64,000 nucleotides of DNA, taken from positions 1 through 64,000 of the forward strand of contig JAJDUH010000026.1 in assembly GCA_022826805.1 (NCBI GenBank), read 5' to 3'. The notes below the pieces were generated by a model that did no database searches, was not told where the DNA came from, and worked only from the letters and a program-made list of their open reading frames with translations. This DNA is from Candidatus Poribacteria bacterium (GTDB lineage: Bacteria; Poribacteria; WGA-4E; WGA-3G). The translations under genes and the position numbers were made by a program. This document shows, one piece after another, positions 1 to 9,150 of the stretch; positions within the stretch are counted from its first letter, which is position 1; every line of letters begins with the position of its first letter.

Positions 1-2
1 AT

Positions 3-293
3 CATTCGGATCAAGGCGTTCAATATCTTTCAAATGCCTATCTCTCGACCCTCCTGGAGCCTGGCATTGAGATTTCCGTAGCGCCTCGCGGGTGTCCTTG
101 GGAGAACGGATATGCCGAAAGACTCATCCGCACCCTCAAGGAGGAAGAAGTTCACCTCAACGACTATGGGGACATTCACGAAGCGAGAGCCCGTATTGGG
201 CATTTTATCACACAGGTGTATCATCAGAAACACCCGCATTCGGCGTTAGGGTATCTGACACCTCTCGAATTTCAGCGAAAAAACTTGTCTTAA
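3..293 (+). CDS. IS3-family transposase (OrfB), C-terminal part, cut by window edge
   Basis: The frame beginning at base 3 is open from the window edge to TAA at 291-293 and gives 96 residues of an rve-type integrase core. It opens with HSDQGVQY, which carries the second catalytic Asp of the DDE triad. It continues with NGYAERLIRTLKEEE, which carries the catalytic Glu, and ends with HPHSALGYLTPLEFQ, the usual C-terminal signature of IS3-family OrfB. The upstream part, the first Asp and OrfA lie outside the window, so I cannot tell whether the element is intact. The right end of the IS should fall shortly after the stop codon, before or within the end of the next gene. The family assignment is firm; the IS name is not given because the terminal repeats cannot be compared. 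Confidence 0.9.
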   Translation, partial: HSDQGVQYLSNAYLSTLLEPGIEISVAPRGCPWENGYAERLIRTLKEEEVHLNDYGDIHEARARIGHFITQVYHQKHPHSALGYLTPLEFQRKNLS

Positions 294-310
294 CTTTGCT
301 AATTTTTGGT

Positions 311-904
311 CTAAATTAACGTTGGCCCTTCATTTTGTAGGTCCGCCGATCTATTAATAGCTTCATAAAATTTGTCAACGATATTTGCTAGCAGTGTCAG
401 ATTACGCCTATTAAGCTCAGATTGCCTTGTTAGATTATCTTGATAGATCGAAATGAATTTCACAAGTTTATGGTCAGTAGATTTAATCACATCCCAGACA
501 TAGGAAACGAAATCCCAAATCAGGATTACAAACATAAACACTAACAGCAAAACAATCGAATTTATGCCTGTTAATACAGGAATTGTCTCGGCTGACATAC
601 CTGAGCTTATCCCTCTAATGCCCACCCCTGTAACGATAGCACCAATAATAAGTCTGATAGAAGCCTTAAAATAAATTAACACTATACATACCCCCAGAGC
701 GAAAATCAAATTTTCGCCTAGCAATACAGGAATTTTATCAGACCACATACCCCAGATTATACCCAGAACAAGTACCGCTGCAAGGATAACATAGATAACA
801 CGACTTATGAGATTTTTAGGAATGTTGTCGTATATATAGTTGCCAACTACTCCTAATATTATACTTAACACGATGCTTGACACATATGACCATATTGGTT
901 CCAT
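311..904 (-). CDS. Hypothetical integral membrane protein, possibly truncated at its C-terminus
   Basis: I do not recognise the family. The 197-residue product has about five hydrophobic segments (roughly residues 7-25, 36-52, 66-84, 85-100, 113-132), followed by a hydrophilic, probably cytoplasmic tail rich in Asn, Leu and Arg. GAGG about 9 nt upstream supports the ATG at 904. The gene is visibly more AT-rich than its neighbours. Its stop codon (311-313) lies only about 18 nt from the stop of the convergent IS3 transposase fragment, so the last residues may be encoded by the IS terminus and the original C-terminus may be lost. No function is proposed. Confidence 0.6.
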   Translation of the reverse strand: MEPIWSYVSSIVLSIILGVVGNYIYDNIPKNLISRVIYVILAAVLVLGIIWGMWSDKIPVLLGENLIFALGVCIVLIYFKASIRLIIGAIVTGVGIRGISSGMSAETIPVLTGINSIVLLLVFMFVILIWDFVSYVWDVIKSTDHKLVKFISIYQDNLTRQSELNRRNLTLLANIVDKFYEAINRSADLQNEGPTLI

Positions 905-1197
905 GCAACTACTTCCTCATTTCAGGATAAGTTATATTTACTAGTTCCTATCACTCAATACAGGTGATAATAGCAAATTTCATTGCTAACGCTTCCGCAG
1001 CAAACATCGGACATCTGCACATCGGCGAGATAGATAATATTAACAGATAACATATCTCATCCTACCATTGTGTTTTCATGCTTTTGGATCTTCCAGCTGC
1101 AATGTTAAATGCTGTATTTTAACCATGCTCAATATGAAAAATATACAGGATGTGTCTGGGACAGGTAGATTGCCTTTTAACCTACATGCTTCGCATA

Positions 1198-4100
1198 TCA
1201 CGACTTGGGCAACGTCGGTAGCGTTAAACGCGGGCGGTCGCCGAAATCGGGGACTTCAGGTGGGTTCTCTTCCATCTGCTGGAGGAGTTCCTCTATCGCC
1301 CGATCCAACTGCGGATCGTTTTCCGTGGCATAGTCTTGCGGACGATAGTCTACTTCGATATCCGGGTCGGTGCCGTAGTTTTCAACGCGCCAGCCGACAT
1401 CAACGAACCAGAAAGAATACTCGGGTTGGGTTGTACCACCACGATCCACGAACATCTGATGTGGTGAGATACCGATCACACCACCCCACGTCCGCTTTCC
1501 GATAAGTAAGCCTAACTCCATAAGTTTGAAACAGTGTGAGAAAATATCGCCATCAGAGCCTGCGTTTTCGTTTGTGACGGCTACCATCGGACCAAGGACT
1601 GAAGCGTCTGGATATGGGTGCGGTGTTCCCCAACGCGGAACATCATACCCAATCCGACGACGGGACAACTTCTCTAATAGCAGCTGCGAAACATGTCCAC
1701 CACCATTGTAGCGGACATCAACGAGCAAGCCGGGATAACTCACCTCGGCGAGAAAACCGCGGTGAAACTCGGCATACCCACGCCGTGACATGTCAGGAAT
1801 ATGGACATATCCGACTTTTCCGTCTGTTTTTTCGTGGACGTACTGACGATTTTGGGACACCCATTCGCGATACCGTAATTCCCGTTCGCTCCGTAGTACC
1901 TTGAGCGTAACGACGCGTTTTTCGTTGTCGTCTGCGTTTTGGAAGGTGGCTTGAACCTCTTGGTTCGCGAGGTTCACCAGAAGTTCACCCGGCGAAACGG
2001 TTTCGCTGAGGTGTTGTCCTCCGATAGCAAGCAGAATATCACCTTTGTGGACGTTAATTCCGGGTGCATTTAGCGGTGAATCTTTCGTCGCTTCCCAGGC
2101 ATCGCCTTGAGGAATGTGCGTAATTCGATACCCACCACTCCCAGTGTCATAGGCGAGATCTGCACCGAGAAAGCCTTGTGCGTAATTCGGTGATCTCCGA
2201 TAATCGCCTCCGAATTCATAGGCGTGTGAGGTCCCAAGTTCACCCTGCATCTCCCACATAAGGTCGGAAAATTCGCCGCGCGTCGCGATCCGGTCAACCA
2301 AGGGCAGATAGCGTTGATAAACGTGTTCCCAATCTACGCCCGACATATCCTCGGTCCAGAAGTAATCTCGCTGAAGTCGCCACGCCTCTCGATACATCTG
2401 ATGCCACTCGGCTGTGGGAATGACAGACGCTTTGATACGATTGAGATCAATCCAACCACTTTGACGACTCGGTCTTCCTCTACTACCAGATTTCGAGTCG
2501 CCTTCTGCTTTTTTACCAGCTTTTATAACGCGCAATCGATTTCCGTCGGAATATACAAATGTCTTTCCATCGCGGGAGAGTTGGAAATCGTCAATACCGG
2601 AGACAAGTCTTTCCTTTTTCTGTTCCTTGAAATCGTAGGCGTGGAGTGTACCCCTTGCGCTACCGTTGTCATCATCGAAAGGACCTGACCTATCTCGTGA
2701 AGGAAAGGCGGTAAAAATTGCCTTTCCCTCGATACCAGCAATCTGTCCATAATGTCCTCGCGGATAGGGAAAAGCGACGATCCGTTGTGAAATCCCTTCC
2801 AGATCGATGGTAATTGGTTTACTTTCTTTGTCAGACTTTTCGTCTTTCTCGTCGGACGCTTCGCCTTGTTCTTTTTCGTTCTCCTTGTCCTTCTCCTCCT
2901 CAAGCGGATGCGGCTCTGGCACGAACGGATTTCCTAAAGTCTCCTGTAAGGTTATCAGCAACGGACGCATCGCTGATGGGAAACCGAGATCGAAGTGAAG
3001 GGCATCGTAGACGGGATTGAATTCGCGGTAAGAAAGAAAATAGAGGTATTTTCCATCGGGATCCCATGCGGGTGAGAAATCACTGAATTCGGGCTGGGTA
3101 ACGAGCCATGTCTCACCTGTTTCGATTTTGCAGAGTTTAATCGAACGCGTCGTTTCTGTGGATGGGAAACTATATGCGCACCACTCACCGTCAGGGGACC
3201 AGACTGCCCCTTGGATGTTCTGATAATGGCTTTTGTCAAGCACCCGTATCCCCTGTGTTTCGAGATCGATGTGCAGAAGCTCAAAACGGTTATTAATCAG
3301 AAGCAAACAGTCATTTTTGTCGTCTTTAGTCTGTGGAGAAACCGTAAGCGAGCGAACATGTCCGATGTCAAGTGTGTCAAGTCGAACGATATCTGCGCTC
3401 CCATCGCGGGTATGAATTTCCAGGACTTCTTCTCCATCAGCATCGGAGAGGGTAATAAGACGCTTTCCGTCGTTGAGCCACTTTGTAAAGCGATAGCGTG
3501 TTCCACTCCGCTCACCGTGCTGGAGGACTGCGCCTTCCCAATTCGCCATTGTAAAGGGTTTCCCCCGGACTGTCAAAGCCAATGCGTGTCCATCTGGGGT
3601 TAGCGCATACTCTCGTAGGTATCTTGAAGTACTGACGAACTTCCGCTGTCTCTGGATGCATGGGCTGCGGAATTCGACATCAACACGGGTATCGGAGTCG
3701 TTTTCGATGTGATAAACAAAGAGGTCTGCGCCAGCATGGTAGACGATGCGGGTTCCATCTGTTTGCGCCGAACGGCAATAGTAAGTCCCCTGATGCGTGT
3801 GGCGTTGAATATCCTCACCGGTAGGGAAACAGGAGTAGATGTTCCCGACGCCTTCATGGTCAGAAATAAAATAGATACGTTCACCGATCCACATAGGTGT
3901 TGTGAAATTGCTATCCACAGGTGCGAGCGGTTGGAACTCCCCATCTCCTTGTGCGTCTATCCAGAGTTGCCCGGCTGTGCCGCCTCGGTAGCGTTTCCAG
4001 CGTGCGGGTTCTCGCGTCAGCCTACCGAGGATCACACCACCGGTATCGCTGAAGTCAATGTGATTGGCGGGACCATAGGAGAGGCATTGTGGTTCTCCAC

Positions 4101-4458
4101 CTTCGGCGCAGATCTTCCATATCCATGGATCGAATGCCAACCCGGCACCGCTTGAATAGAGAATGTGCTTGCCATCGCTATCCCAACCGACGACGGTGGC
4201 GTTGCTCCCTTGATAGGTGAGTCGCTTCGCCTCACCACCGAGAGCAGGCATCACATAAACTTCTGATGGACCTTCTTCACTTCCGGCAAAAGCGAGTAAC
4301 TCGCCATTTGGCGATAAGCACGGAGAACTGGCTGCACCGAGATTCGATGTGAGTCGTCGGGCGATACCGCCTTCGACTGGAACTGTCCACAAATCATCTT
4401 CACACACAAAAACAATGGTATCCTGACAAATTGTTGGAAATCTGTAATATCCTGACAT
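1198..4458 (-). CDS. tri: Tricorn protease homologue (S41-type serine peptidase)
   Basis: The 1086-residue length matches archaeal tricorn (about 1070). The N-terminal third is a TolB/WD40-like beta-propeller with repeats such as SPCLSPNGELLAFAGS and VWSPDGEWCAYSFP, and a second propeller follows. Next come the tricorn core (about 690-760), a PDZ domain (about 770-860, NVHKGDILLAIGGQ) and the S41 catalytic domain. His745 in LGTSHAYE and Ser968 in NAGSDGDIF align with archaeal His746 and Ser965, so the enzyme should be active. Tricorn degrades oligopeptides released by the proteasome or other proteases. A lysine/glutamate-rich insert near residue 520-555 separates propeller blades. There is no signal peptide, so the enzyme is presumably cytoplasmic. 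GGAGGAGTGA just before the ATG fixes the start. No partner aminopeptidase is adjacent. Confidence 0.95.
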   Translation of the reverse strand: MSGYYRFPTICQDTIVFVCEDDLWTVPVEGGIARRLTSNLGAASSPCLSPNGELLAFAGSEEGPSEVYVMPALGGEAKRLTYQGSNATVVGWDSDGKHILYSSGAGLAFDPWIWKICAEGGEPQCLSYGPANHIDFSDTGGVILGRLTREPARWKRYRGGTAGQLWIDAQGDGEFQPLAPVDSNFTTPMWIGERIYFISDHEGVGNIYSCFPTGEDIQRHTHQGTYYCRSAQTDGTRIVYHAGADLFVYHIENDSDTRVDVEFRSPCIQRQRKFVSTSRYLREYALTPDGHALALTVRGKPFTMANWEGAVLQHGERSGTRYRFTKWLNDGKRLITLSDADGEEVLEIHTRDGSADIVRLDTLDIGHVRSLTVSPQTKDDKNDCLLLINNRFELLHIDLETQGIRVLDKSHYQNIQGAVWSPDGEWCAYSFPSTETTRSIKLCKIETGETWLVTQPEFSDFSPAWDPDGKYLYFLSYREFNPVYDALHFDLGFPSAMRPLLITLQETLGNPFVPEPHPLEEEKDKENEKEQGEASDEKDEKSDKESKPITIDLEGISQRIVAFPYPRGHYGQIAGIEGKAIFTAFPSRDRSGPFDDDNGSARGTLHAYDFKEQKKERLVSGIDDFQLSRDGKTFVYSDGNRLRVIKAGKKAEGDSKSGSRGRPSRQSGWIDLNRIKASVIPTAEWHQMYREAWRLQRDYFWTEDMSGVDWEHVYQRYLPLVDRIATRGEFSDLMWEMQGELGTSHAYEFGGDYRRSPNYAQGFLGADLAYDTGSGGYRITHIPQGDAWEATKDSPLNAPGINVHKGDILLAIGGQHLSETVSPGELLVNLANQEVQATFQNADDNEKRVVTLKVLRSERELRYREWVSQNRQYVHEKTDGKVGYVHIPDMSRRGYAEFHRGFLAEVSYPGLLVDVRYNGGGHVSQLLLEKLSRRRIGYDVPRWGTPHPYPDASVLGPMVAVTNENAGSDGDIFSHCFKLMELGLLIGKRTWGGVIGISPHQMFVDRGGTTQPEYSFWFVDVGWRVENYGTDPDIEVDYRPQDYATENDPQLDRAIEELLQQMEENPPEVPDFGDRPRLTLPTLPKS

Positions 4459-4521
4459 TCACTCCTCCGAGATAGATAAAAAGACACTATACACCTAATG
4501 TCCCGCTGGGGCTAAGTTTTT

Positions 4522-4600
4522 TATAGACATAGTACTCCGCCGGAGTGCTGGAACCTTGAGTATCCCATTTCTATAGGCATGGTACTCCGCTGGAGTTCAG
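4522..4600. repeat. Two copies of a short palindromic intergenic repeat
   Basis: Two similar units (about 4522-4548 and 4570-4600) share the pattern TATAG(A/G)CAT(A/G)GTACTCCGC followed by a GGAGT arm. The first contains the perfect hairpin ACTCCG-C-CGGAGT; in the second one pair is lost. A related start (TTTCTATAGACAT) recurs at about 46552. They sit upstream of the tricorn gene and beyond the ABC permease stop, in a gene-free stretch (4459-4845) that holds only repeats. Confidence 0.6.
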
Positions 4601-4617
4601 GTAGCGTCTAATTAGAT

Positions 4618-4718
4618 GTTGGGTTTCGCTGGAGTTTAGAAGTGTTCAGATCTCATAAAAGCATAATGTTTTGGGGTCACGAGCGTCTAATTTTACTTTT
4701 TCGCTCAACCCAACCTAC
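4618..4718. repeat. Nested palindromic repeat bounded by TTGGGTT / AACCCAACCTAC
   Basis: The element starts with TTGGGTTTCGCTG and ends with GCTCAACCCAACCTACG, so the ends pair through TTGGGTT/AACCCAA. A second copy with the same ends but an unrelated interior of similar length is at 51191-51292. It belongs to the same style of intergenic element as the GCGAGG hairpins, which also end in CCTAC. Confidence 0.65.
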
Positions 4719-4742
4719 GGGGTTTTTAGTTACAACCAAACC

Positions 4743-4767
4743 AGCGAGGTTGCAAACCTCGCCTACC
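4743..4767. repeat. GCGAGGTT hairpin repeat
   Basis: GCGAGGTT (4744-4751) pairs with AACCTCGC (4755-4762), followed by CTACC. Close relatives occur at 9050-9070, 17039-17060, 51374-51392 and 57258-57279, and variants with other stems at 25806, 46434 and 48174. Confidence 0.7.
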
Positions 4768-4845
4768 TATGAGAGACAAACACTATTATATATTGCCTTT
4801 ATGGGGTTGCATTGCGCATTTAAGCGCGGGTGATGCCCTAAATGC

Positions 4846-5652
4846 CTACCCGCTTCTTTTAAGACGACCGACGCGTTTCGCATACTTTTCACCGAGATGG
4901 AAGACCCAAAATCCAAATGGAATGATCAGGACACCAATAACGAGCAGTAGCAATAAATTGCCTATCTGGCTCTCAATGGATGCGTTATCAAGCATCGCCG
5001 CGCGGATAGATTTGAGTGTATAGGTGGCAGGCGAAATCTTGGAAATGGGTTGAATCCACTCGGGTAACACCTCGATTTCATAATAGATACCGGAGATCAA
5101 GAGCAGGAACGATTGGATAATACCTGTTGCAGCCTGCCCTTTTTCCGGTGAGAGTAACGGGAAGATCGCTGCCATTAGACCGATGCCGATGAAAGAGAGG
5201 CTTGAGACGAGGACAGTAACAGCCATGGTTAGCCAATTCGCGCTTCCTAAGTCGATGTGTTCACCAAAAAAGAGTGGCATTATCGCCAGAACTAAACCGG
5301 TTCGGAGCAACCCATACAGTATCGCAAAGAGACATGAACCAACCAGATGTGTAATCCGGTAGATTGGTGCCATAAAAGTATATTCGATCGTGCCTTCCCA
5401 GCGTTCCCAAGTAATCGCATCGCTCACCTCACGCATCATGACAGAGAGAAATCCCCAGATTAGGGCGCCAATGACGAGATAAAGGACATCCTCACTGCTG
5501 CCGCGCCCTACCATAATCAAGCCGATTGTTAGGGCGTTGACGATGGAGTAACTGAAAAAGAGGATTTCCCAACTGAGATACCGCTTCACGAGATTAAAGT
5601 TGCGTTCGATAAACGCGTAGGAGACGACGGTCTCCCTGACAAGATTCAGCAT
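4846..5652 (-). CDS. ABC-2 type transporter permease
   Basis: This is the membrane partner of the ATPase encoded immediately upstream. The product has about 268 residues with six hydrophobic segments (for example SYSIVNALTIGLIMVG, SCLFAILYGLLRTGLVLAIM, LLLLLVIGVLIIPFGFWVF) and the ABC-2 permease pattern PLLSPEKGQAATGIIQSFLLLISGIYY cut here into its two halves PLLSPEKGQ and GIYYEIEVLPEW. Such permeases export lipids, polysaccharides or drugs; the substrate cannot be read from sequence. I place the start at the ATG at 5652, four bases after the ATPase stop, with GAGGAAGAG inside the end of the ATPase gene acting as ribosome binding site. An in-frame extension to 5673 would overlap the ATPase gene and is less likely. 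Confidence 0.85.
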   Translation of the reverse strand: MLNLVRETVVSYAFIERNFNLVKRYLSWEILFFSYSIVNALTIGLIMVGRGSSEDVLYLVIGALIWGFLSVMMREVSDAITWERWEGTIEYTFMAPIYRITHLVGSCLFAILYGLLRTGLVLAIMPLFFGEHIDLGSANWLTMAVTVLVSSLSFIGIGLMAAIFPLLSPEKGQAATGIIQSFLLLISGIYYEIEVLPEWIQPISKISPATYTLKSIRAAMLDNASIESQIGNLLLLLVIGVLIIPFGFWVFHLGEKYAKRVGRLKRSG

Positions 5653-5656
5653 GGTT

Positions 5657-6517
5657 CTACTCTTCCTCTTCAATACTTTTACCGGTTAGCGCGATAAAGA
5701 CATCTTCTAACGTTGCGGGTACGCCGTTCTGTGATGGTGCGCTGGCGATGAGTTCCTCGACGGGACCTTCTGCGATAAACCGTCCTCTGTCGATAATGGC
5801 GATCTTATCGCATAACCTCTCAGCTTCCGCCATATCGTGTGTCGTTAGGACAATGACGGCATTCCGCTCTTGACGAATTTCTTCAATAAAGGCTTGCACA
5901 TCTCGCTTGGATTTGGGATCGAGTCCCGTTGTCGGCTCATCCAGCAGGAGGAGCATGGGGGTCGTCAGCAGAGCGCGTGCAATAGCGACTTTCTGTTGCA
6001 TGCCACGCGATAGATGCTCCATCTCTTCATTCATCCGATCTGCGTCAAAACCGAGTCTTTCTAAAATTTGCTTTGACTTTCGCTCGGCTTCGGGGGCTGG
6101 AATACCGTAGAGGCGAGCCGCATAAATCAGGTTTTCTGCTGAGGAGAGCCGTTTGAAGAACGAGGCTTCGACAGAGACGCGGTTCATTACCTGTCGGACT
6201 TTCAGACTGTCTGTCACAACGTCGTCTCCGAAGACGTGAATACTCCCGGCATCGGGGATAAGCAGCGTTGAAATAAGGCGAATCAGGGTCGATTTTCCTG
6301 AGCCATTTGCACCCAGAATACCGTAGATTTCTCCGATGTTTACCTCTAAAGAAATGTCGTCAACTGCCCGGATGACCTCTTTCTCTGGCTTGAATATCTG
6401 GCGGAATTTTTGATGTAAACGTGGTTTACTATTTGCACGTTTGGTTCGGTGAAAATGCTTTGTTACCCGGCGAATAGCTAACCCATAGATAGGATCTTCC
6501 ACTTTCTCTGCTTTCAC
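5657..6517 (-). CDS. ABC transporter ATP-binding protein
   Basis: Cytoplasmic ATPase of an ABC-2 exporter. It shows Walker A GANGSGKST, signature LSRGMQQKVAIARAL, Walker B LLLLDEPTTGLD and the H-loop TTHDMAEAE, in order and intact. The region before Walker A (about 50 residues, basic, TKHFHRTKRANSK) is longer than usual and is a lead-in typical of polysaccharide/multidrug ABC-2 ATPases. I chose GTG at 6517, which has GGAGG 11 nt upstream. An ATG at 6547 and a TTG at 6580 are in frame but have no Shine-Dalgarno sequence, so the start is uncertain by up to 21 residues. Operon with the permease at 4846-5652. Confidence 0.88.
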   Translation of the reverse strand: MKAEKVEDPIYGLAIRRVTKHFHRTKRANSKPRLHQKFRQIFKPEKEVIRAVDDISLEVNIGEIYGILGANGSGKSTLIRLISTLLIPDAGSIHVFGDDVVTDSLKVRQVMNRVSVEASFFKRLSSAENLIYAARLYGIPAPEAERKSKQILERLGFDADRMNEEMEHLSRGMQQKVAIARALLTTPMLLLLDEPTTGLDPKSKRDVQAFIEEIRQERNAVIVLTTHDMAEAERLCDKIAIIDRGRFIAEGPVEELIASAPSQNGVPATLEDVFIALTGKSIEEEE

Positions 6518-6731
6518 TAAATTGAATACCTCCAAATCCCTTGACATTTCATATCGACTTTTATATATTATTATACCCAAAGTTCGTGAAGATTTGGTAA
6601 TTATTTTTTATTAAATGGTTCTCAGTTTTCAGTTCTCAGTCTTCAGTTTTCTATAGATACAGCACTTTACAAGCGGAAGCATCGTGTTCTGTGGCTACTT
6701 ATTTTTACAATTCACCATATAAGGAGGAACA

Positions 6732-7781
6732 ATGCCGAAAATTAAAGGTCCAGCTATCTTCCTCGCCCAATTCATGCGGGACGAGGCACCGTATAACAGT
6801 ATGGAAAATATTGGGAAGTGGGTCGCTGGCTTAGGATACAAAGGTGTCCAACTTCCTAATTGGGACGAACGCGTCTTGGACATCGGGAAAGCCGCTGAAT
6901 CCAAAACCTATTGCGATGAATTAAAAGGAACACTTAACGAAATAGGACTTGAGGCGACAGAGGTGGCGGGCTACCTCGCTGGGCAGGTCTTGGCTGTGCA
7001 TCCGGCATACGAGATTATGTTTGAGGGATTCCATCCACCCGGCTTGCGCGGTGCTGAAAGGACAGCATGGGCAACGGATGAATTGACGAAATGTATCCAC
7101 GCCTCAGTAAACATGGGGTTGGATGTGATTCCTGTGCTTTCAGGCGGCTTTGCGTGGCACACCGTCTACCCGTGGCCCCAACGTCCCGATGGCATTATTG
7201 AAGAGGCGTTCAAAGAACTCGCCGCACGATGGTCTCCGTTGTTGGATCTGGCACACGATAACGGTCAGGTTTTTGCTTATGAACTCCACCCAGGTTCGGA
7301 CATTTACGATGGTGCGACATACGAGATGTTCCTCGATTACACAAACGACCATCCTGCTGCCTGTCTCAACTACGATCCAAGCCATTTTCTCCTTCAACAA
7401 CTCGATTATATCGACTTCATCCGACTGTATAGCGAACGCATCAAGGGATTTCACGTTAAGGATGCCGAATTCCGTCCGACAGGTCGCGTTGGGGTTTACG
7501 GTGGTTACCAATCGTGGGCTGGACGTGCGGGAAGATTCCGTTCGCTTGGGGACGGACAAGTAGATTTCACGCAGGTGTTTACACTGCTCACTGAAGCGGG
7601 CTATGACAGCTGGGCAGTCTTGGAATGGGAGTGTTGTGTCAAAAGCCCAGAGCAAGGTGCGGCAGAAGGTGCGCCATTTATCGCTAAACATATCATCGAA
7701 ACGACCGATGTCGCCTTCGATGACTTCGCAGGCGGCGAGACCGACACGGCGCGGAATCGGGACATTCTCGGCTTGAATTGA
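6732..7781 (+). CDS. Sugar phosphate isomerase/epimerase (xylose-isomerase-like TIM barrel)
   Basis: The 349-residue protein has the AP-endonuclease-2/xylose isomerase-like TIM barrel. Likely metal-binding residues lie in FAYELHPGSD (Glu and His), LNYDPSHFLLQ (Asp and His), GFHVKDAEF and VLEWECC (Glu). These features are typical of inosose isomerase/epimerase-type enzymes acting on sugars or cyclitols with a divalent metal. AAGGAGG 5-6 nt before the ATG fixes the start. The following two genes are Gfo/Idh/MocA oxidoreductases in the same direction, a partnership common in inositol and rare-sugar catabolism, so oxidation of a sugar or cyclitol to a keto form followed by isomerisation is plausible. 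The exact substrate is unknown. Confidence 0.85.
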   Translation: MPKIKGPAIFLAQFMRDEAPYNSMENIGKWVAGLGYKGVQLPNWDERVLDIGKAAESKTYCDELKGTLNEIGLEATEVAGYLAGQVLAVHPAYEIMFEGFHPPGLRGAERTAWATDELTKCIHASVNMGLDVIPVLSGGFAWHTVYPWPQRPDGIIEEAFKELAARWSPLLDLAHDNGQVFAYELHPGSDIYDGATYEMFLDYTNDHPAACLNYDPSHFLLQQLDYIDFIRLYSERIKGFHVKDAEFRPTGRVGVYGGYQSWAGRAGRFRSLGDGQVDFTQVFTLLTEAGYDSWAVLEWECCVKSPEQGAAEGAPFIAKHIIETTDVAFDDFAGGETDTARNRDILGLN

Positions 7782-7800
7782 AAACCGTCGTCGGTTTTTA
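7781..7800 (+). terminator. Hairpin with T-tract after the isomerase gene
   Basis: AAAACCG (7781-7787), loop TCGT and CGGTTTTT directly follow the TGA stop. It resembles a short rho-independent terminator or attenuator, although the next gene continues in the same direction 31 nt further on. The stem has few GC pairs, so termination may be partial. Confidence 0.5.
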
Positions 7801-7831
7801 AGTTACTGATAACGGAATTGGAGTAAATATT

Positions 7832-8992
7832 ATGGAATCTTGGAAACGAAAATTACGAATGGGTATGGTTGGTGGTGGACAGGGGGCATTTATCGGTGGC
7901 GTTCATCGTATTGCTGCCACACTCGACCAGCAAATTGAGGTCGTTGCTGGATGCTTCTCACGCGACCCGGAAAACACACAAATCACCGGTGAAGAGTTGT
8001 ATCTCGACCCAAATCGTTGTTATAACAGTTATGCAGAAATGGCGGAAGCGGAAGCTGCGCTTCCCAAAGATGAGCGCATTGATTTCGTGAGCATCGTCAC
8101 ACCAAACATCTCTCACTTTGATATCGCCAAGACCTTTTTGGACGCTGGTTTCCACATCGTTTGCGATAAACCGATGACTTACAGTCTCGAAGAAGCGGAG
8201 GCTCTTGTAAAACTCGTCGGAGATTCGGGACTTGTCTTTGCCCTGACACATAATTACACGGGACATCCGCTCGTACGGCATGCGCGGGAGCTATTCGCTG
8301 AAGGCTCAATGGGGCAAATTCGCAAGGTCATCGTAGAGTACCTTCAGGATTTCCTGATGGTCCCACATGAAAAGCTCGGTCAGAAACAAGCGGCGTGGCG
8401 CGTTGACCCAACACAGTCGGGCATCGGTGGCACGATGGGCGATGTTGGGACGCATTGTGTGAATCTGCTTGAATACGTCACTGGCGATCCGATCGTTGAA
8501 CTTTGTGCCGATAAAAGCACTTTCTTGCCTGACAGGGTGCTGGATGAGGACGTCAACGCCCTACTCCGTTTCAAAGGCGGTGGTAAAGGCGTTCTAAGTA
8601 TAAGTCAAATTGCCACTGGAGAGGAGAATGGGCTGACACTTCGCGTTTACGCCGAACAAGGTGCGGTAAAATGGGCGCAAGAGAACCCGAACTATCTCGA
8701 ACTTTATCGTTACGGTGAACCGAGACAGACGCTTACCCGCGGTCAGGGCTATCTTTCCGATGCAGCGGCGGCAGGTGCACGTATCCCAACCGGACATCCT
8801 GAAGGGTACTTGGAGGCGTTCGCGACTATTTACGTCGGCGTTGTCGAAACAATCCGACGCTTTATTGACGGTGATCCCATGGAAACGGAAGCCTATGATT
8901 TCCCGACAGTCTACGATGGATTGCGGGGTATGCAGTTCATTTACAAAGCGGTTGAGTCTTGTGAGAATGGATCGACTTGGGTTTCAATGTAG
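7832..8992 (+). CDS. Gfo/Idh/MocA family oxidoreductase
   Basis: NAD(P)-dependent dehydrogenase of 386 residues. The Rossmann motif GMVGGGQGAFIGGVH is near the N-terminus and the cofactor-domain signature is DAGFHIVCDKPMTYSL with the usual catalytic Lys in the CDKP motif. The C-terminal alpha/beta domain contains GGTMGDVGTHCVNLLEY (Asp and His of the active site). It probably oxidises a sugar, inositol or sugar acid and likely works with the isomerase 50 nt upstream. AT-rich leader with GGAG 10-12 nt before the ATG. No oddities in length. Confidence 0.9.
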   Translation: MESWKRKLRMGMVGGGQGAFIGGVHRIAATLDQQIEVVAGCFSRDPENTQITGEELYLDPNRCYNSYAEMAEAEAALPKDERIDFVSIVTPNISHFDIAKTFLDAGFHIVCDKPMTYSLEEAEALVKLVGDSGLVFALTHNYTGHPLVRHARELFAEGSMGQIRKVIVEYLQDFLMVPHEKLGQKQAAWRVDPTQSGIGGTMGDVGTHCVNLLEYVTGDPIVELCADKSTFLPDRVLDEDVNALLRFKGGGKGVLSISQIATGEENGLTLRVYAEQGAVKWAQENPNYLELYRYGEPRQTLTRGQGYLSDAAAAGARIPTGHPEGYLEAFATIYVGVVETIRRFIDGDPMETEAYDFPTVYDGLRGMQFIYKAVESCENGSTWVSM

Positions 8993-9000
8993 ATAGTTGT

Positions 9001-9116
9001 CAGTGATCAGCAATCAGTTGTCAGAAAAGAAGGATATGATGTGCATTTGGGCGAGGTTAGAAACCTCGCCAGCGGCTGTTCGGGTATCTATAGACTGGCG
9101 GGCAATGAATTGCCCT
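9001..9116. repeat. Intergenic repeat cluster: TCAGT heptamers plus two hairpins
   Basis: After the oxidoreductase stop come degenerate heptamers (CAGTGATCAGCAATCAGTTGTCAG). Then a hairpin GGCGAGGTT/AACCTCGCC (9050-9058 with 9062-9070) and a second hairpin GGGCAAT-GA-ATTGCCC (about 9100-9115) followed by CTACTACAAACT. The CTAC end is shared with the other hairpin repeats of the window. Confidence 0.6.
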
Positions 9117-9150
9117 ACTACAAACTGGGAATTAACAAAGGGAGAGAGTT

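Noticed and set aside
1068..4155. Several open frames on the plus strand opposite the tricorn gene
   Set aside because: They are antisense to a well-supported gene, lack ribosome binding sites and give low-quality, Arg/Ser/His-rich protein sequence.
7140..7691. A 183-codon open frame antisense to the sugar isomerase gene
   Set aside because: The isomerase gene is strongly supported, and the antisense product shows no domain or start signal.
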